A DNA stretch of 64,000 nt from Haematococcus lacustris (GCA_030144725.1 JASKMD010000003.1:3346286-3410285), one strand, 5' to 3'. Shown: positions 10,104 through 21,439, counted from the first letter of the stretch. The notes: a model not told the origin generated them from the letters alone. Made by a program: numbers and translations.

Positions 10104-11725
10104 GTAGAGTTGTACGGCGCATGCAAGTGTGATGCTGGCCATAAGGTACTCTGAACCCTGTAAAGGGAACAGTGGGTTCACAGCCCAACGAGCTACCCCG
10201 CTCTAAGCTCGTGGTACATGGCATTTAGGCTAGGTCAACCTGTGGGGTGCGTGGTTGACGACTCCCGCACGTTACATTGGTTTCCGACCGATGTTTCGCC
10301 AAGTGCTTCGGCTTGCAATAGCGGATAGCGGATGACATCGTATGGTATGTGCGATGCAAGCCGCCTTTGGAAGTCGCCGCCGCCGGATGCATTTCGGCGC
10401 CAGCCCGTCGAACTGTGTTCGTCCATGTGCACGTTCACAAGGCTGCGGGACGTAGCTAATGTTTGGCCGCATGTCGGTTTGTGTTTAGCGCACCCTCGCT
10501 CCGTCAGTTCGCATTGTGACGTGACGCGCCTTGATGTGGCGCAGAACGTGGCGCCTTGATGTGGCGCCTTGACGTGGTGCATTCCCGAGGCTCTAGCCTC
10601 AGGCTGTTGGCTGCAGCCTACATGCTTAAATGTCGTGATGCTAGCCTAGCTGTAAGGTTGGCAGTGAGGGCTGTTGACTAGGCACACGACTTATGGCCCT
10701 TGGTAGTCATGGCCTAGGCTGCTTGGTGATGCTCATGTCGTAGCCGCAGATGCAGGTCACCCTGGCTTGGTGTGGCTAAGTGGCCAGGTGCAGTCAGGTG
10801 CAGCCGGGTGCAGCCGTGTGCAGCCGTGTGATAGCCATGGCTTAGGCTCATGGACAGAGCTCATGACATAGACATGGCTTGTCATGGCTGCCATGTAGGT
10901 GATGGGAAGTCGGCGGCTTATCCGATATGCCGCCAACATCGTGTGCAAGGAAGTGTTGGCTGCAGGTATCCCGTCATCCTCATGAAGTTGTCCTCATGAT
11001 GTTGGCCAAGACCAAGGGACAAGGTCTAATGCTTGTTATGGCTGGAGTGGGCTGGCATGGCTGGCATGGCTGGCATGGCTGGCATGGCTGGCATGGCTGG
11101 CATGGCTGGCATGGCTGGCTATGGCTCTTCATTGCCTGATCATGGCTGTTCATGATGTCATGCTAGGCTATCGCTTTGTGACATGTTCTGGGTGATGGAC
11201 ACCGCTGGCTGCTGGTGCACATGCATGATGCGTGTCTATGATGCATGCATGTCGTGCTGCATGTCGTGCTGGTTGTGCCATGCTCTGTCAATGAGCTGTT
11301 GACACGCATAGTTGCTTGCTGTTGCATGCATGTTGGCACATGCTGCATGCACATGGTGAATGCAAGCTTGCCACACAATATGCATGCATGAAGTTACATG
11401 CACATGAAGCACACATGGGTGTGTGGGTGCTAGGCTCGTGCAAGGCCACGGTGTATTCCGTCGGCTGTGTCCAGCGGCTGACATGATGTCAGACCGCGAG
11501 TCGCCAAGGGTGCGGCGGAGAGGGGAAGCTGCCTTGTAGGAGGGGAGGAATGTAACAGTTGTACGGCGCATGCAAGTGTGATGCTGGCCATAAGGTACTC
11601 TGAACCCTGTAAAGGGAACAGTGGGTTCACAGCCCAACGAGCTACCCCGCTCTAAGCTCGTGGTACATGGCATTTAGGCTAGGTCAACCTGTGGGGTGCG
11701 TGGTTGACGACTCCCGCACGTTACA
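10104..11725 (+). mobile_element. TRIM-like LTR element, non-coding
   Basis: Identical 169-base direct repeats (10108-10276 and 11557-11725) flank 1.27 kb of non-coding DNA. The right copy extends to a TG...CA repeat (11551-11725, TGTAAC...GTTACA). Just after the left repeat comes TGGTTTCCGACC, in the place of a tRNA primer-binding site. Immediately before the right repeat is the polypurine run AGGAGGGGAGGAA. This order is that of an LTR retrotransposon in plus orientation. There is no gag/pol frame, so it fits a terminal-repeat retrotransposon in miniature. The first six bases of the left repeat are altered and no 5-bp target duplication is visible. Confidence 0.55.
11041..11120. repeat. 9-bp minisatellite GGCTGGCAT
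   Basis: About seven tandem copies of GGCTGGCAT lie inside the TRIM-like element. A TGCATGCA-rich tract follows at 11215-11405. Confidence 0.85.
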
Positions 11726-12228
11726 TTGCACGCCGTACAACTTCTCCCCCCTCTGCGCCGCTATCAGCAAACAGCCATGCATCCTGGTCACACAATAGCA
11801 AAATGGTACAAAATGCATTGCAAGGGCGCCTTGCACGTCAGCACGCGCATCACAGCGGTTTGTCTCCGTCGCTGAGTATAAAAAAGATTTCTGGAGCTTT
11901 AATTTTCGTACACGACACACCTGGTGGGTAGCATGTAAGCATGTAAGGTCGTCGCACAGGCCCTGGGCACGTCTAAATTACCGGAGCACGCTCTCTTCTA
12001 CTGCCAGGTCCCATCCGTTGCATGGTCATATCATTGAATCCAAAGTCTCTTCTACTCCCAAGTCCTATCCTGTACTGTCTTGTAGGCTCGTCACACAAAG
12101 TGCTGTCCTGTCCTGTGGGCTCGTCACCCGACGCCTTGCAGCAGGTAGGTCTTGCCGTGCACCAACAGTCCTAAGCTCTGCAGTACTCATCGTCTTGCTT
12201 TGCTATCATTCCTGTCGATGTAGGCCTG
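11726..12228 (+). promoter_or_regulatory. 5' flank and leader of family A copy 2
   Basis: After the inserted element this rejoins the common family A upstream region (CAGCCATGCATCCTGG near 11770). It includes the conserved leader with a potential 79-base intron (GT at 12145 to AG at 12223) and the start-stop pair ATGTAG at 12218-12223. The promoter role is inferred from conservation. Confidence 0.45.
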
Positions 12229-14019
12229 ATGAAGAAGTCATCAGCAGGCGACATGAACAAGCAGCTGCAGCAGTTGCAGGGCCTGCAGGGCCTGCCAGCG
12301 GAACTTTTGAATGCAGTCCTGAGCCAGCTGGATGCAAGCAGTAGGCTGCCAGTGTTCAGGACCAGCAAGCTCCTGGCCACAGCTCTGCTGCGAGTAGTTT
12401 CAAGGATCCAGCTCACCTACCCAACCCAGCATGACGTCATTGGGCAACACCTTCGTGAGCTGGCTCCCTTCCTGACTGAGGTCCTGCAAAGCAGGCAGCA
12501 GCCCAAGCTTGACCTCACACTGCAGCCAGCCAGCAGCCTCACAGATGCAATCAGGCAACGTCACAGAGCGGAGCCAGCTGCTGCAGCACCAGATGCTTCA
12601 GATGCTTCAGATGCTTCAGATGCTTCAGATGCTTCAGATGCTTCAGATGCTTCAGATGCTTCAGATGCAGCTTTAGATGCTGCTCGTCTGGTTGCCCGGA
12701 TGCTGGGGGCAGTGCCGCTGTGTGGGGCAGTCGACTGCCTGACTATCAGCTGGCATAAGCACTTAGATCTTCCATGGGAGCCTGAGTTCAGTGCAGCCCT
12801 GGTGTCCTCCTTCCCCTCCCTGACAAGCCTGACCTTCCATGATGCCAGGATGAGCATAAGTCACTTGGCCAATGCCATCAACCCCCTGCTGTTGCCACGG
12901 CTGCTGCACCTGGACATCGATGGCATCACCATCACACATAAAGGCCAGCTTGGCAGGTCTCCCTTCATTGGCAGCAGGCTGCAGACACTCAGCCTGGATG
13001 GTTTCGTTGAAGTGGAGGGGGAGCCTGAGTTCCTGTCTGCACTGGTGCCCTTTCCCCCCACCCTCACTCAGCTGGCATTGCGCGGTAATTTCAGGGATCA
13101 ATGGGATTTGGTCAGCATAGCCGAGGCTGTGAGCAGCTTGACACAGTTGCAGCAGCTAAGGCACACTGATATTCACAGAGGTTGGTACGAGGGTGGGCCA
13201 GGGCCCATGGCACTGCTGTCAGCGCTGGCCCACCTACCCAGCCTGCACACTCTGCAGATGCCTAATTATTTCGTGGATGTGGTGGAGGTGGATGAATATG
13301 TGGAGGGCCAGGAGCAGCTGGACGCCTTGCTGGCACTCACCCAGATTACATGCCTGGAAGTGTATGGCTTCGCTGGCCTGACCTCCTCCCGGGCCAGCGC
13401 AGCCTGCAGTTGGAGGCAGCTGAAGGTGCACAGGATGGACTGGGACTCAGCCGCCCACCTGCCCCTGCACAGCCTCACTCACCCTCTGCACCTGTATCAG
13501 CTGGTAGATGCCAAGATGGAGGAAATCGAATTGTTGGTCGAGATGACGGACTTTGAGATGGAGGACATTGAGCAACCGAGTATAGAGTTGCTGGCTGCAG
13601 CTGAGCTCAACCTGTGTGAGAGCAACAAAGCAGGGCTGGTGCTGGATTGGTACCTGTGGCTGAGCAAGGCCACTGTGGACCTGCTGACTGAGCAATACCT
13701 CAGCCACAGCCGCCGTGCTGCCCAGCACCTCCCCCACCCCACTGTGGTCAGCAGCAGCAGCCACTCAGGGCCCAGCACCAGCCTTGCCAGCAGCAGCAGC
13801 CCTGAGGGGCACATCACGCCAGGGGGGCCAAGCAGCAGTACTGAGCAAGGCGGGCAGCAGGGGTCAGCGGCAGGGGCCCAACCTCTCATGCAATGCCTGG
13901 GCCAGTATGTGAAGGAGCTGCGCACTACAAAGCAGGGCGAAGAATGTCTGTCCCCAGCCAATCAGCAAGCCATAGCTGCCCTGTTCCCGATTGCAGAGAT
14001 TGTGTTTCGCGGGTGGTAG
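12229..14019 (+). CDS. F-box-like/LRR protein, family A copy 2
   Basis: This 596-residue frame is the longest family member. It has the F-box-like segment (LQGLPAELLNAVLSQLDASS) near residues 25-60, LRR-like repeats to about residue 425, and the LLTEQYLSH motif. It ends in a Ser-rich linker and the QAIAALFPIAEIVF terminus. Unique to this copy are eight tandem DAS codon triplets (12592-12663) from a 9-base in-frame repeat, and an acidic insertion near the end of the LRRs (MEEIELLVEMTDFEMEDIEQ). The start is homologous to the other copies. The role as a substrate adaptor of a ubiquitin ligase is inferred. A family B tail (14973-15212) follows in convergent orientation. Confidence 0.8.
   Translation: MKKSSAGDMNKQLQQLQGLQGLPAELLNAVLSQLDASSRLPVFRTSKLLATALLRVVSRIQLTYPTQHDVIGQHLRELAPFLTEVLQSRQQPKLDLTLQPASSLTDAIRQRHRAEPAAAAPDASDASDASDASDASDASDASDASDAALDAARLVARMLGAVPLCGAVDCLTISWHKHLDLPWEPEFSAALVSSFPSLTSLTFHDARMSISHLANAINPLLLPRLLHLDIDGITITHKGQLGRSPFIGSRLQTLSLDGFVEVEGEPEFLSALVPFPPTLTQLALRGNFRDQWDLVSIAEAVSSLTQLQQLRHTDIHRGWYEGGPGPMALLSALAHLPSLHTLQMPNYFVDVVEVDEYVEGQEQLDALLALTQITCLEVYGFAGLTSSRASAACSWRQLKVHRMDWDSAAHLPLHSLTHPLHLYQLVDAKMEEIELLVEMTDFEMEDIEQPSIELLAAAELNLCESNKAGLVLDWYLWLSKATVDLLTEQYLSHSRRAAQHLPHPTVVSSSSHSGPSTSLASSSSPEGHITPGGPSSSTEQGGQQGSAAGAQPLMQCLGQYVKELRTTKQGEECLSPANQQAIAALFPIAEIVFRGW
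12592..12663 (+). repeat. Coding minisatellite GATGCTTCA x8
   Basis: Eight perfect 9-base units in frame encode Asp-Ala-Ser repeats between the F-box-like and LRR parts of family A copy 2. They are absent from the other four copies. Confidence 0.95.
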
Positions 14020-14972
14020 AACACTGCATGGCTGTGTGCCCTCCCTGCTACCCCACACTGCATTATGATGGCTTGCAAGTTGGTTGGGGTGGGCTGGGTG
14101 GTGCCGAGGTGTGGCTGAGGTGGTCATGTGTTGGGTAGTGGTTGTTAGGCCCCTTGCTCCATCCCAGATGAACCTGATGGTGGTGGAGTGATGCGCGGTG
14201 TGCCCTGCCTGGCACAGGCCAAACCTGTAGTGTCAGCCAGTGGATGCCTCATTTACCCTTAATTCAAGGCTAGCTCTAATCACCACCCTCCCAGACCCCA
14301 TGAAACAGAGTTGTTTCAAAGCTAGGATGCTTAATGCCAATGTTAATGCGTTTGCTGGATCCTGGATGTTTCGGGCTGGCTCTCACAGGGCTGTCAGGTG
14401 TCGACATGTGCGTGACAAGGCATTGCTTGCTGTCTTCTCAAGCTGAGCTGCAGTTCTGGAGCTCCAAAAGTAGTTCTTGAGTTTTGGTGCTACTAAGTCG
14501 TACTAAGTAGTACTAAGTAGTGCTACTGAATGGTACAAACAGCGTGGTACTACGTTGTATGGAAGACGAGTCCCTTCACTATTGGCGGCATCAACAATAT
14601 TCGAATTAGAACGCAGCATACTGGCGTACTTACTACGTCATCTTGGGCCTCCTTCTCTGACCTCAGCATCGATACGTCACTCCCTCCTGCTCTCACCACT
14701 AGACAGGTAGATGGTGGCAGGCAGATGATGGCCCACAGGAGATGACGCAGAACAATGTTGCACCGAAGACGCACTCATCACAGGCTCAGCCAGCCTGGCA
14801 GCACCCAGCAATAGAAATTGCCCCACTGTGGGATAAACTGCACAGCGTGCCAGTTGATGGTGCAAGGGGCAGCATCAGACGCACCGCGATGCAGGCCGCA
14901 AACCACAGTGTTAAGTCACGGTGACGGTGACGGTGCTACGGTGACGGTGCGCTCAGCAGACACTTCTAATCC
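14020..14972. other. Shared 3' flank of family A copy 2
   Basis: This is a non-coding counterpart of 3035-4178, with shorter and rearranged blocks. Near 14480-14530 there is a small direct repeat of TAGTACTAAG type. No gene is supported. Confidence 0.45.
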
Positions 14973-15212
14973 TTAATCCCTCGACGCATCCAATGCCTCG
15001 CTGCCCTTGCGCGACTCCTGTGCCGCGGATGCCGCAGTTTGCGCCCTCATCTGGCCATGTCTCGTCTGTTGCTGTGTTGCTGCCAGCGTCTTGCTCGGCG
15101 TGCCCAACAGCGCATTGACTTGGTCAACACCACCTGAGGCCACCCCTGCCTCATGTGCACCCTCTCCTGCCCCTACCTCTGTGGCCCCTGCTGCTGCCCC
15201 CCTTGCTGCCAT
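14973..15212 (-). pseudogene. Family B C-terminal exon, cassette 2
   Basis: The minus frame encodes the family B tail (VNALLGTPSKTLAATQQQ, then a Gln/Ala helix and QESRKGSEALDASRD). It differs by several percent from the same segment in the adjacent tandem units, which marks it as the older, unamplified copy. Upstream exons a and b are not present. Function is unknown. Confidence 0.5.
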
Positions 15213-15957
15213 CAGGCCACCCCCTGCTGCCCCCCCTGCTTGCTTTGGGTTGATTTGCTCTGCAGCACTTCAGACGTTGCCTAGTCCAGTTACTGGCGGA
15301 GGGTGGTTGTCGTTGTGGATGTTGCCGTGGATTGTGTGAATGCTATTCCAACAGGGGAGGATGGACGCTGCCTGGCCTGTCAGGCCAAACACTTGATTCG
15401 CTGAACAGCTGGTGCAAGGCATGACCCACACACCCCTAATGCCATGGCTGAGGCTTATCCATGGTTGATGCCAGGTCAGGTGGCAACAAAAGAGGGATGG
15501 TCACAGCTCCTGTCTCCCTGCTCAAAGCGCCTCAAGCTGTGAGGACAGACGGGCCACCTCTTACCTGCAGGGTCAGAAAAAGGGGTGGCTAAGGGGTGAC
15601 GGAGGGGGTCGCTCCCTAGCGTGTCCAGGATGGCAGGCATGGCGTGGGGTGGGTATCTAGAGTTAGGGCTTACGCATTGACCAGCACTGGCACAGTCACA
15701 CTTGTGGTCACAGAGGCACAGATCTCATGTGTTCACAGAACTGATACATTAGGCCTCACAATCACAGCAGGTCTATAGCATAAAGCCACACAAACAAATA
15801 CAGCAACCACAGAGATAGCACACCGTGGCTGCAGCTGCTGTTGCTAGTCATCCAGCAAGAGTAGATAATTTAGAAGTATGCTGTCGGACTTCAGGGTAGT
15901 CTGCTGCACTCCCCAGGCAGAGTGTCAACCTGCCCTGGCTGTGTGACCCCCCACCTG

Positions 15958-16302
15958 CACTCCTACAATTTAGTCCCTGCGTTTGTCCCTGCGTTCTACC
16001 GACCTTGTCCAATCGGGCTGAAAATTTGATAGATTGCAGTTTTCAGAAAATAAAACATATTTATCAAGAAAAATATTTGGAAAAATCCAAAAGCTGTTGC
16101 GCTGTGGCCCGCAACCTATCCCTGCACTCATCCCTGCACTCTAGTCACAGGGCCACAGCGCAGCCGCCTTTGATTTTTTCAAAATCTTTTTTCTGGAAAA
16201 TATGTTTTATTTTCTGCAAACTACCATCTATCAAAATTTCAGCCCGATTGGACAAGGTCGGTAGAACGCAGGGACAAACGCAGGGACTAAATTGTAGGAG
16301 TG
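15958..16302. mobile_element. 345-bp CACTA-type MITE
   Basis: The element begins CACTCCTACAATTTAG and ends with the exact inverse. The inverted arms run for at least 65 bases almost perfectly and continue imperfectly to a central loop near 16120. It is AT-rich against a GC-rich background. The dinucleotide TG is duplicated at 15956-15957 and 16303-16304. All other units have the empty site (CACCTGATGG). CACT termini and a 2-bp duplication suggest a non-autonomous EnSpm/CACTA element. It has no gene. Confidence 0.85.
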
Positions 16303-16735
16303 TGATGGCCACGCGCCGCCGTTGCTTCAAGCCCATCACCATGTCGAACACATAGTCAGTGCCCGGGGCAGGCCAGGCAGCCGGGTCAAAGTTGGCGTCA
16401 ACCTGGTAGGCGGCAGCAGCAGCAGCCAACACCCACCAGATCCTGTTAAAGCAACACCGGTAGCAAGGCAGGACGCCAGCAAGCTGCCGTTGTCTGGTTT
16501 GGCAAGCAGCGCATATTACACCTTGCGGCAGGTGCCACACACCAGGAGCCCCACGCACCAGCAGTGTGGGCTTACCTGTTGCAAGTGGTCCAGCAGCTGG
16601 GTCAGGCGATTCATCTCTGACAGGTAGCCGTCCGCTGAGTCAGCTGCAGCCAGGGCCCAGCCACAGGCCAGGCCTGAAAAGGCTGCAGCCCGCTGTTGCT
16701 GCTGCCACTGCTGCTGTTCTGTCCGACACTGTTGC

Positions 16736-16785
<50 letters not shown>

Positions 16786-17748
16786 CTGCTGCTGTTGCTG
16801 CTGATGAAGGTATTGATGACGCACAATCCATCCAGCTTACTTCCTGTGCCTGGTTATGTCAGCGTGGACACAAGGTCCGTCAGCTGGCCATTGGATACAT
16901 CACCAGAAAGGATGACTGGGCAGGGGTGCGTTGTGACAGTTAGTATTTTTGCATTGCATGCAAACCCTAATGCATCATACTTGCCGCATGTGAACCCTAT
17001 GGTGCCAGCCGTGGTGGGGGACATGCAAGCAGCTGGCGGTGGTCTCTGGCAACATTGGCATTGGCATGTGGGGTGGGTGGGAGGACATTGCCATGGCTGC
17101 AAGCCTGCCACATGGTGGTAAAGAGGCCCAGCAGCGGCAGGCCGACAGACAGGCTGCCTGGCAAGGTGGTGGCAGTGGGTGACTTCGCACCAGCAGGGTG
17201 GGATCAGCTGTAAACAGGCCCCAGCCCTGCTACAGAGAGGTGGTTGGCTTCACACAAAGCACACCTCAGCAGGTCAATGGGGGAGGGTCTGTGCTGGACC
17301 TGACCCTAAGCCCTAATGCTCGTACCTGTCACTGCTGACTGATAACCTGACCCTGCTATGGCGTGCCTGAAGCTCTTGCTGGGCATGAAGACCTACTGCC
17401 TTCTGTTCAGCTTCCCTCGTGAACCATAAACCTGACAACCCTTTGACATTTAGGCAAGCCCTGCCTCCTGAGAGCTGTGTAAAAAATGTCCTCGGTTCAC
17501 GAACAGTCCACAAACCCTCCTGACACTCCCGGTACTGGCTCCCCTCTGCTGTGCTACACTGCTGTGTGCTGCCCCTGGCGTCGCTGGCACTTCTGAGGCT
17601 GCCACGCTGGCACTCCCCTGCCGGCGCTACCCAGGCACTGGATTATACCGAGCACAACACTCATTGGTTATGCTAGCAGTGCAAGGGCCTGCCAGGGCTG
17701 ACCTTTACAACCCCGACTCAATGCCAGACCCGTCAGGGTTAGGGTGAG

Positions 17749-18229
17749 CAGTGTTGTAAATCTTCAGATTTTCAGATTTTCAATTTTCAGATTTTCAATG
17801 AAAATGAAAGTGTTTCATTGAAAAACTGAAAGAGTTTCATCGTCAGTGAAACTGAGCGGATGCCGCTAATTCTCAGCCTATCCTTTCAAACGCGACTTTT
17901 TTTGTAGGCCTGCACTGTTTGAAATGCAGAAATACTTAGGTTGCCAAAGGTCAGACATGCAAGCCATTTTAAAAGATGCAAGCCGTCCATGCTGTCCGTG
18001 GATCCGCCATCTGTGGCGTTTTCTGGCTTGCGCTTCTTCCGCTGTGGCTGTAGCGCGCTGGCGCCAACCAAGTTAATCACAGCACAGCCAATCACTCTGC
18101 AACACCCGATCTGCGATCTGACCGGGGGCAGCACCCGGCACTTTCAGATTTTCAGTGAAGACGTTCAGATTTTCAGATGAAAGTTTTCATTGAAAATCTG
18201 AATGAAAATCTGAAGTTTTCACGACACTG
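17749..18229 (-). mobile_element. 481-bp non-autonomous hAT derivative (U0)
   Basis: Its ends are CAGTGTTGTAAA and the inverse of CAGTGTCGTGAAAA. Subterminal regions are packed with CAGATTTTCA/TGAAAATCTG motifs. The interior matches the left part of the BED-finger hAT transposon at 41903-43428 in reverse orientation: the minus frame at 17886-18134 reads GASALQPQRKKRKPENATDG, like that transposase. The rest of the transposase is deleted. No 8-bp target duplication is visible, so the flanks were probably rearranged. Confidence 0.75.
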
Positions 18230-19791
18230 CCAGCAATAGAAATAGCCATCGGCATGCCCGTCAACATGTTTGTATTGCGTTACGCTGGTATGAACTGCAC
18301 GACGTGCTAGTTGTTGAAGCAAGGGGCAGCATCAGCAGCACCACAATGCAGGCCACAGACCATAGTCTGGCGTTGCCTGTTACGCTTGTTTTGAGGGGTC
18401 AGCGCGACCGGTGACGGCGCGCTGATCAGACACTTCTCATCCTCACTCCCTCGACGTATCCAATGCCTCGCTGCCCTTGCGCGACTCCTGTGCCGCTGAT
18501 GCCGCGGCTGTCGCAGCTTGCGCCCTCGCCTGATCATGCCTCGTCTGCTGCTGTGTTACTGCCAGCGTCTTGCTCGGCGTGCCCAACAGCGCGTTGACTT
18601 TGGTCAACACCGCCTGAGGCCACCCCTGCCCCCTGTGCACCCTCTCCTGCCCCTACCTCTGTAGCCCCTGCTGCTGCCCCCCTTGCTGCCATTAGGCCAC
18701 CCCCTGCGGCCCCCCCTGCTTGCGTTAGGCTGACTTGCTCTGCAGCACTTCAGACGTTGCCTAGTCCAGTTACTGGCGGAGGGTGGTTGTCGTTGTGGAT
18801 GTTGCCGTGGATTGTGTGAATGCTATTCCAACAGGGGAGGATGGACGCTGCCTGGCCTGTCAGGCCAAACACTTGATTCGCTCAACAGCTGGTGCAAGGC
18901 ATGACCCACACACCCCTAATGCCATGGCTGAGGCTTATCCATGGTTGATGCCAGGTCAGGTGGCAACAAAAGAGGGATGGTCACAGCTCCTGTCTCCCTG
19001 CTCAAAGCGCCTCAAGCTGTGAGGACAGACGGGCCACCTCTTACCTGCAGGGTCAGAAAAAGGGGTGGCTAAGGGGTGACGGAGGGGGTCGCTCCCTAGC
19101 GTGTCCAGGATGGCAGGCATGGCGTGGGGTGGGTATCTAGAGTTAGGGCTTACGCATTGACCAGCACTGGCACAGTCACACTTGTGGTCACAGAGGCACA
19201 GATCTCATGTGTTCACAGAACTGATACATTAGGCCTCACAATCACAGCAGGTCTATAGCATAAAGCCACACAAACAAATACAGCAACCACAGAGATAGCA
19301 CACCGTGGCTGCAGCTGCTGTTGCTAGTCATCCAGCAAGAGTAGATAATTTAGAAGTATGCTGTCGGACTTCAGGGTAGTCTGCTGCACTCCCCAGGCAG
19401 AGTGTCAACCTGCCCTGGCTGTGTGACCCCCCACCTGATGGCCACGCGCCGCCGTTGCTTCAAGCCCATCACCATGTCGAACACATAGTCAGTGCCCGGG
19501 GCAGGCCAGGCAGCCGGGTCAAAGTTGGCGTCAACCTGGTAGGCGGCAGCAGCAGCAGCCAACACCCACCAGATCCTGTTAAAGCAACACCGGTAGCAAG
19601 GCAGGACGCCAGCAAGCTGCCGTTGTCTGGTTTGGCAAGCAGCGCATATTACACCTTGCGGCAGGTGCCAAGCTGAGCTGTGTGCCCAGCTACAGATGGC
19701 TAGCTTGACACTGCTGCTGAGTAGTGTCTGTTGCACCTTGCCGGCAGCTGCCACACACCAGGAGCCCCACGCACCAGCAGTGTGGGCTTAC

Positions 19792-19951
19792 CTGTTGCAA
19801 GTGGTCCAGCAGCTGGGTCAGGCGATTCATCTCTGACAGGTAGCCGTCCGCTGAGTCAGCTGCAGCCAGGGCCCAGCCACAGGCCAGGCCTGAAAAGGCT
19901 GCAGCCCGCTGTTGCTGCTGCCACTGCTGCTGTTCTGTCCGACACTGTTGC

Positions 19952-19995
<44 letters not shown>

Positions 19996-20030
19996 CTGCT
20001 GCTGTTGCTGCTGATGAAGGTATTGATGAC
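19792..20030 (-). pseudogene. Polyglutamine exon of family B fragment (U1)
   Basis: The minus frame has a run of about 13 CAG glutamine codons within a longer Gln-rich stretch. It continues through AAAFSGLACGWALAAADSAD and GYLSEMNRLTQLLDHLQQ to a GTAAGC donor. Counterparts lie in U0, U2, U3 and U4, with CTG tract lengths differing by whole triplets; the U4 version is interrupted and diverged. The matching exon in cassette 1 lacks most of the glutamines. No domain is recognised. I call it a fragment because no complete gene surrounds it. Confidence 0.4.
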
Positions 20031-20958
20031 GCACAATCCATCCAGCTTACTTCCTGTGCCTGGTTATGTCAGCGTGGACGCAAGGTCCGTCAGCTGGCCA
20101 TTGGATACATCACCAGAAAGGATGACTGGGCAGGGGTGCGTTGTGACAGTTAGTATTTTTGCATTGCATGCAAACCCTAATGCATCATACTTGCCGCATG
20201 TGAACCCTATGGTGCCAGCCGTGGTGGGGGACATGCAAGCAGCTGGCGGTGGTCTCTGGCAACATTGGCATTGGCATGTGGGGTGGGTGGGAGGACATTG
20301 CCATGGCTGCAAGCCTGCCACATGGTGGTAAAGAGGCCCAGCAGCGGCAGGCCGACAGACAGGCTGCCTGGCAAGGTGGTGGCAGTGGGTGACTTCGCAC
20401 CAGCAGGGTGGGATCAGCTGTAAACAGGCCCCAGCCCTGCTACAGAGAGGTGGTTGGCTTCACACAAAGCACACCTCAGCAGGTCAATGGGGGAGGGTCT
20501 GTGCTGGACCTGACCCTAAGCCCTAATGCTCGTACCTGTCACTGCTGACTGATAACCTGACCCTGCTATGGCGTGCCTGAAGCTCTTGCTGGGCATGAAG
20601 ACCTACTGCCTTCTGTTCAGCTTCCCTCGTGAACCATAAACCTGACAACCCTTTGACATTTAGGCAAGCCCTGCCTCCTGAGAGCTGTGTAAAAAATGTC
20701 CTCGGTTCACGAACAGTCCACAAACCCTCCTGACACTCCCGGTACTGGCTCCCCTCTGCTGTGCTACACTGCTGTGTGCTGCCCCTGGCGTCGCTGGCAC
20801 TTCTGAGGCTGCCACGCTGGCACTCCCCTGCCGGCGCTACCCAGGCACTGGATTATACCGAGCACAACACTCATTGGTTATGCTAGCAGTGCAAGGGCCT
20901 GCCAGGGCTGACCTTTACAACCCCGACTCAATGCCAGACCCGTCAGGGTTAGGGTGAG

Positions 20959-21439
20959 CAGTGTTGTAAATCTTCAGATTTTCAGATTTTCAATTTTCAG
21001 ATTTTCAATGAAAATGAAAGTGTTTCATTGAAAAACTGAAAGAGTTTCATCGTCAGTGAAACTGAGCGGATGCCGCTAATTCTCAGCCTATCCTTTCAAA
21101 CGCGACTTTTTTTGTAGGCCTGCACTGTTTGAAATGCAGAAATACTTAGGTTGCCAAAGGTCAGACATGCAAGCCATTTTAAAAGATGCAAGCCGTCCAT
21201 GCTGTCCGTGGATCCGCCATCTGTGGCGTTTTCTGGCTTGCGCTTCTTCCGCTGTGGCTGTAGCGCGCTGGCGCCAACCAAGTTAATCACAGCACAGCCA
21301 ATCACTCTGCAACACCCGATCTGCGATCTGACCGGGGGCAGCACCCGGCACTTTCAGATTTTCAGTGAAGACGTTCAGATTTTCAGATGAAAGTTTTCAT
21401 TGAAAATCTGAATGAAAATCTGAAGTTTTCACGACACTG
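20959..21439 (-). mobile_element. 481-bp hAT derivative (U1)
   Basis: This copy has the same ends and interior as the U0 copy. It was duplicated with the unit and did not insert independently, since its position in the unit is identical. Confidence 0.75.

Larger units (their letters stand above)
15260..18780. repeat. Tandem unit U0 (3.48 kb, with MITE)
   Basis: This is the first unit of the 3.2-kb array, taken as starting near 15260 where identity with the later units becomes almost complete. Its length of 3480 equals the 3210 of U1 plus a 347-base MITE with its target duplication, minus an 83-base deletion (after 16537), plus two extra CTG triplets. Minus-strand contents are family B internal exons, a polyglutamine-coding CTG tract (about 16735-16800) and a 481-bp hAT derivative. 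Confidence 0.9.

Noticed and set aside
8861..10181. Long overlapping open frames of 200-423 codons on both strands
   Set aside because: They are open only because the CCCTGC/CTG satellites lack stop codons in every phase. The translations are PLPLPL, APAPAP, GAGAGA or RGRGRG.
17310..17340. CCCTAA motifs as telomere-like repeats
   Set aside because: They are only isolated CCCTAA-type words, not a tandem array, and are repeated only because the unit is.
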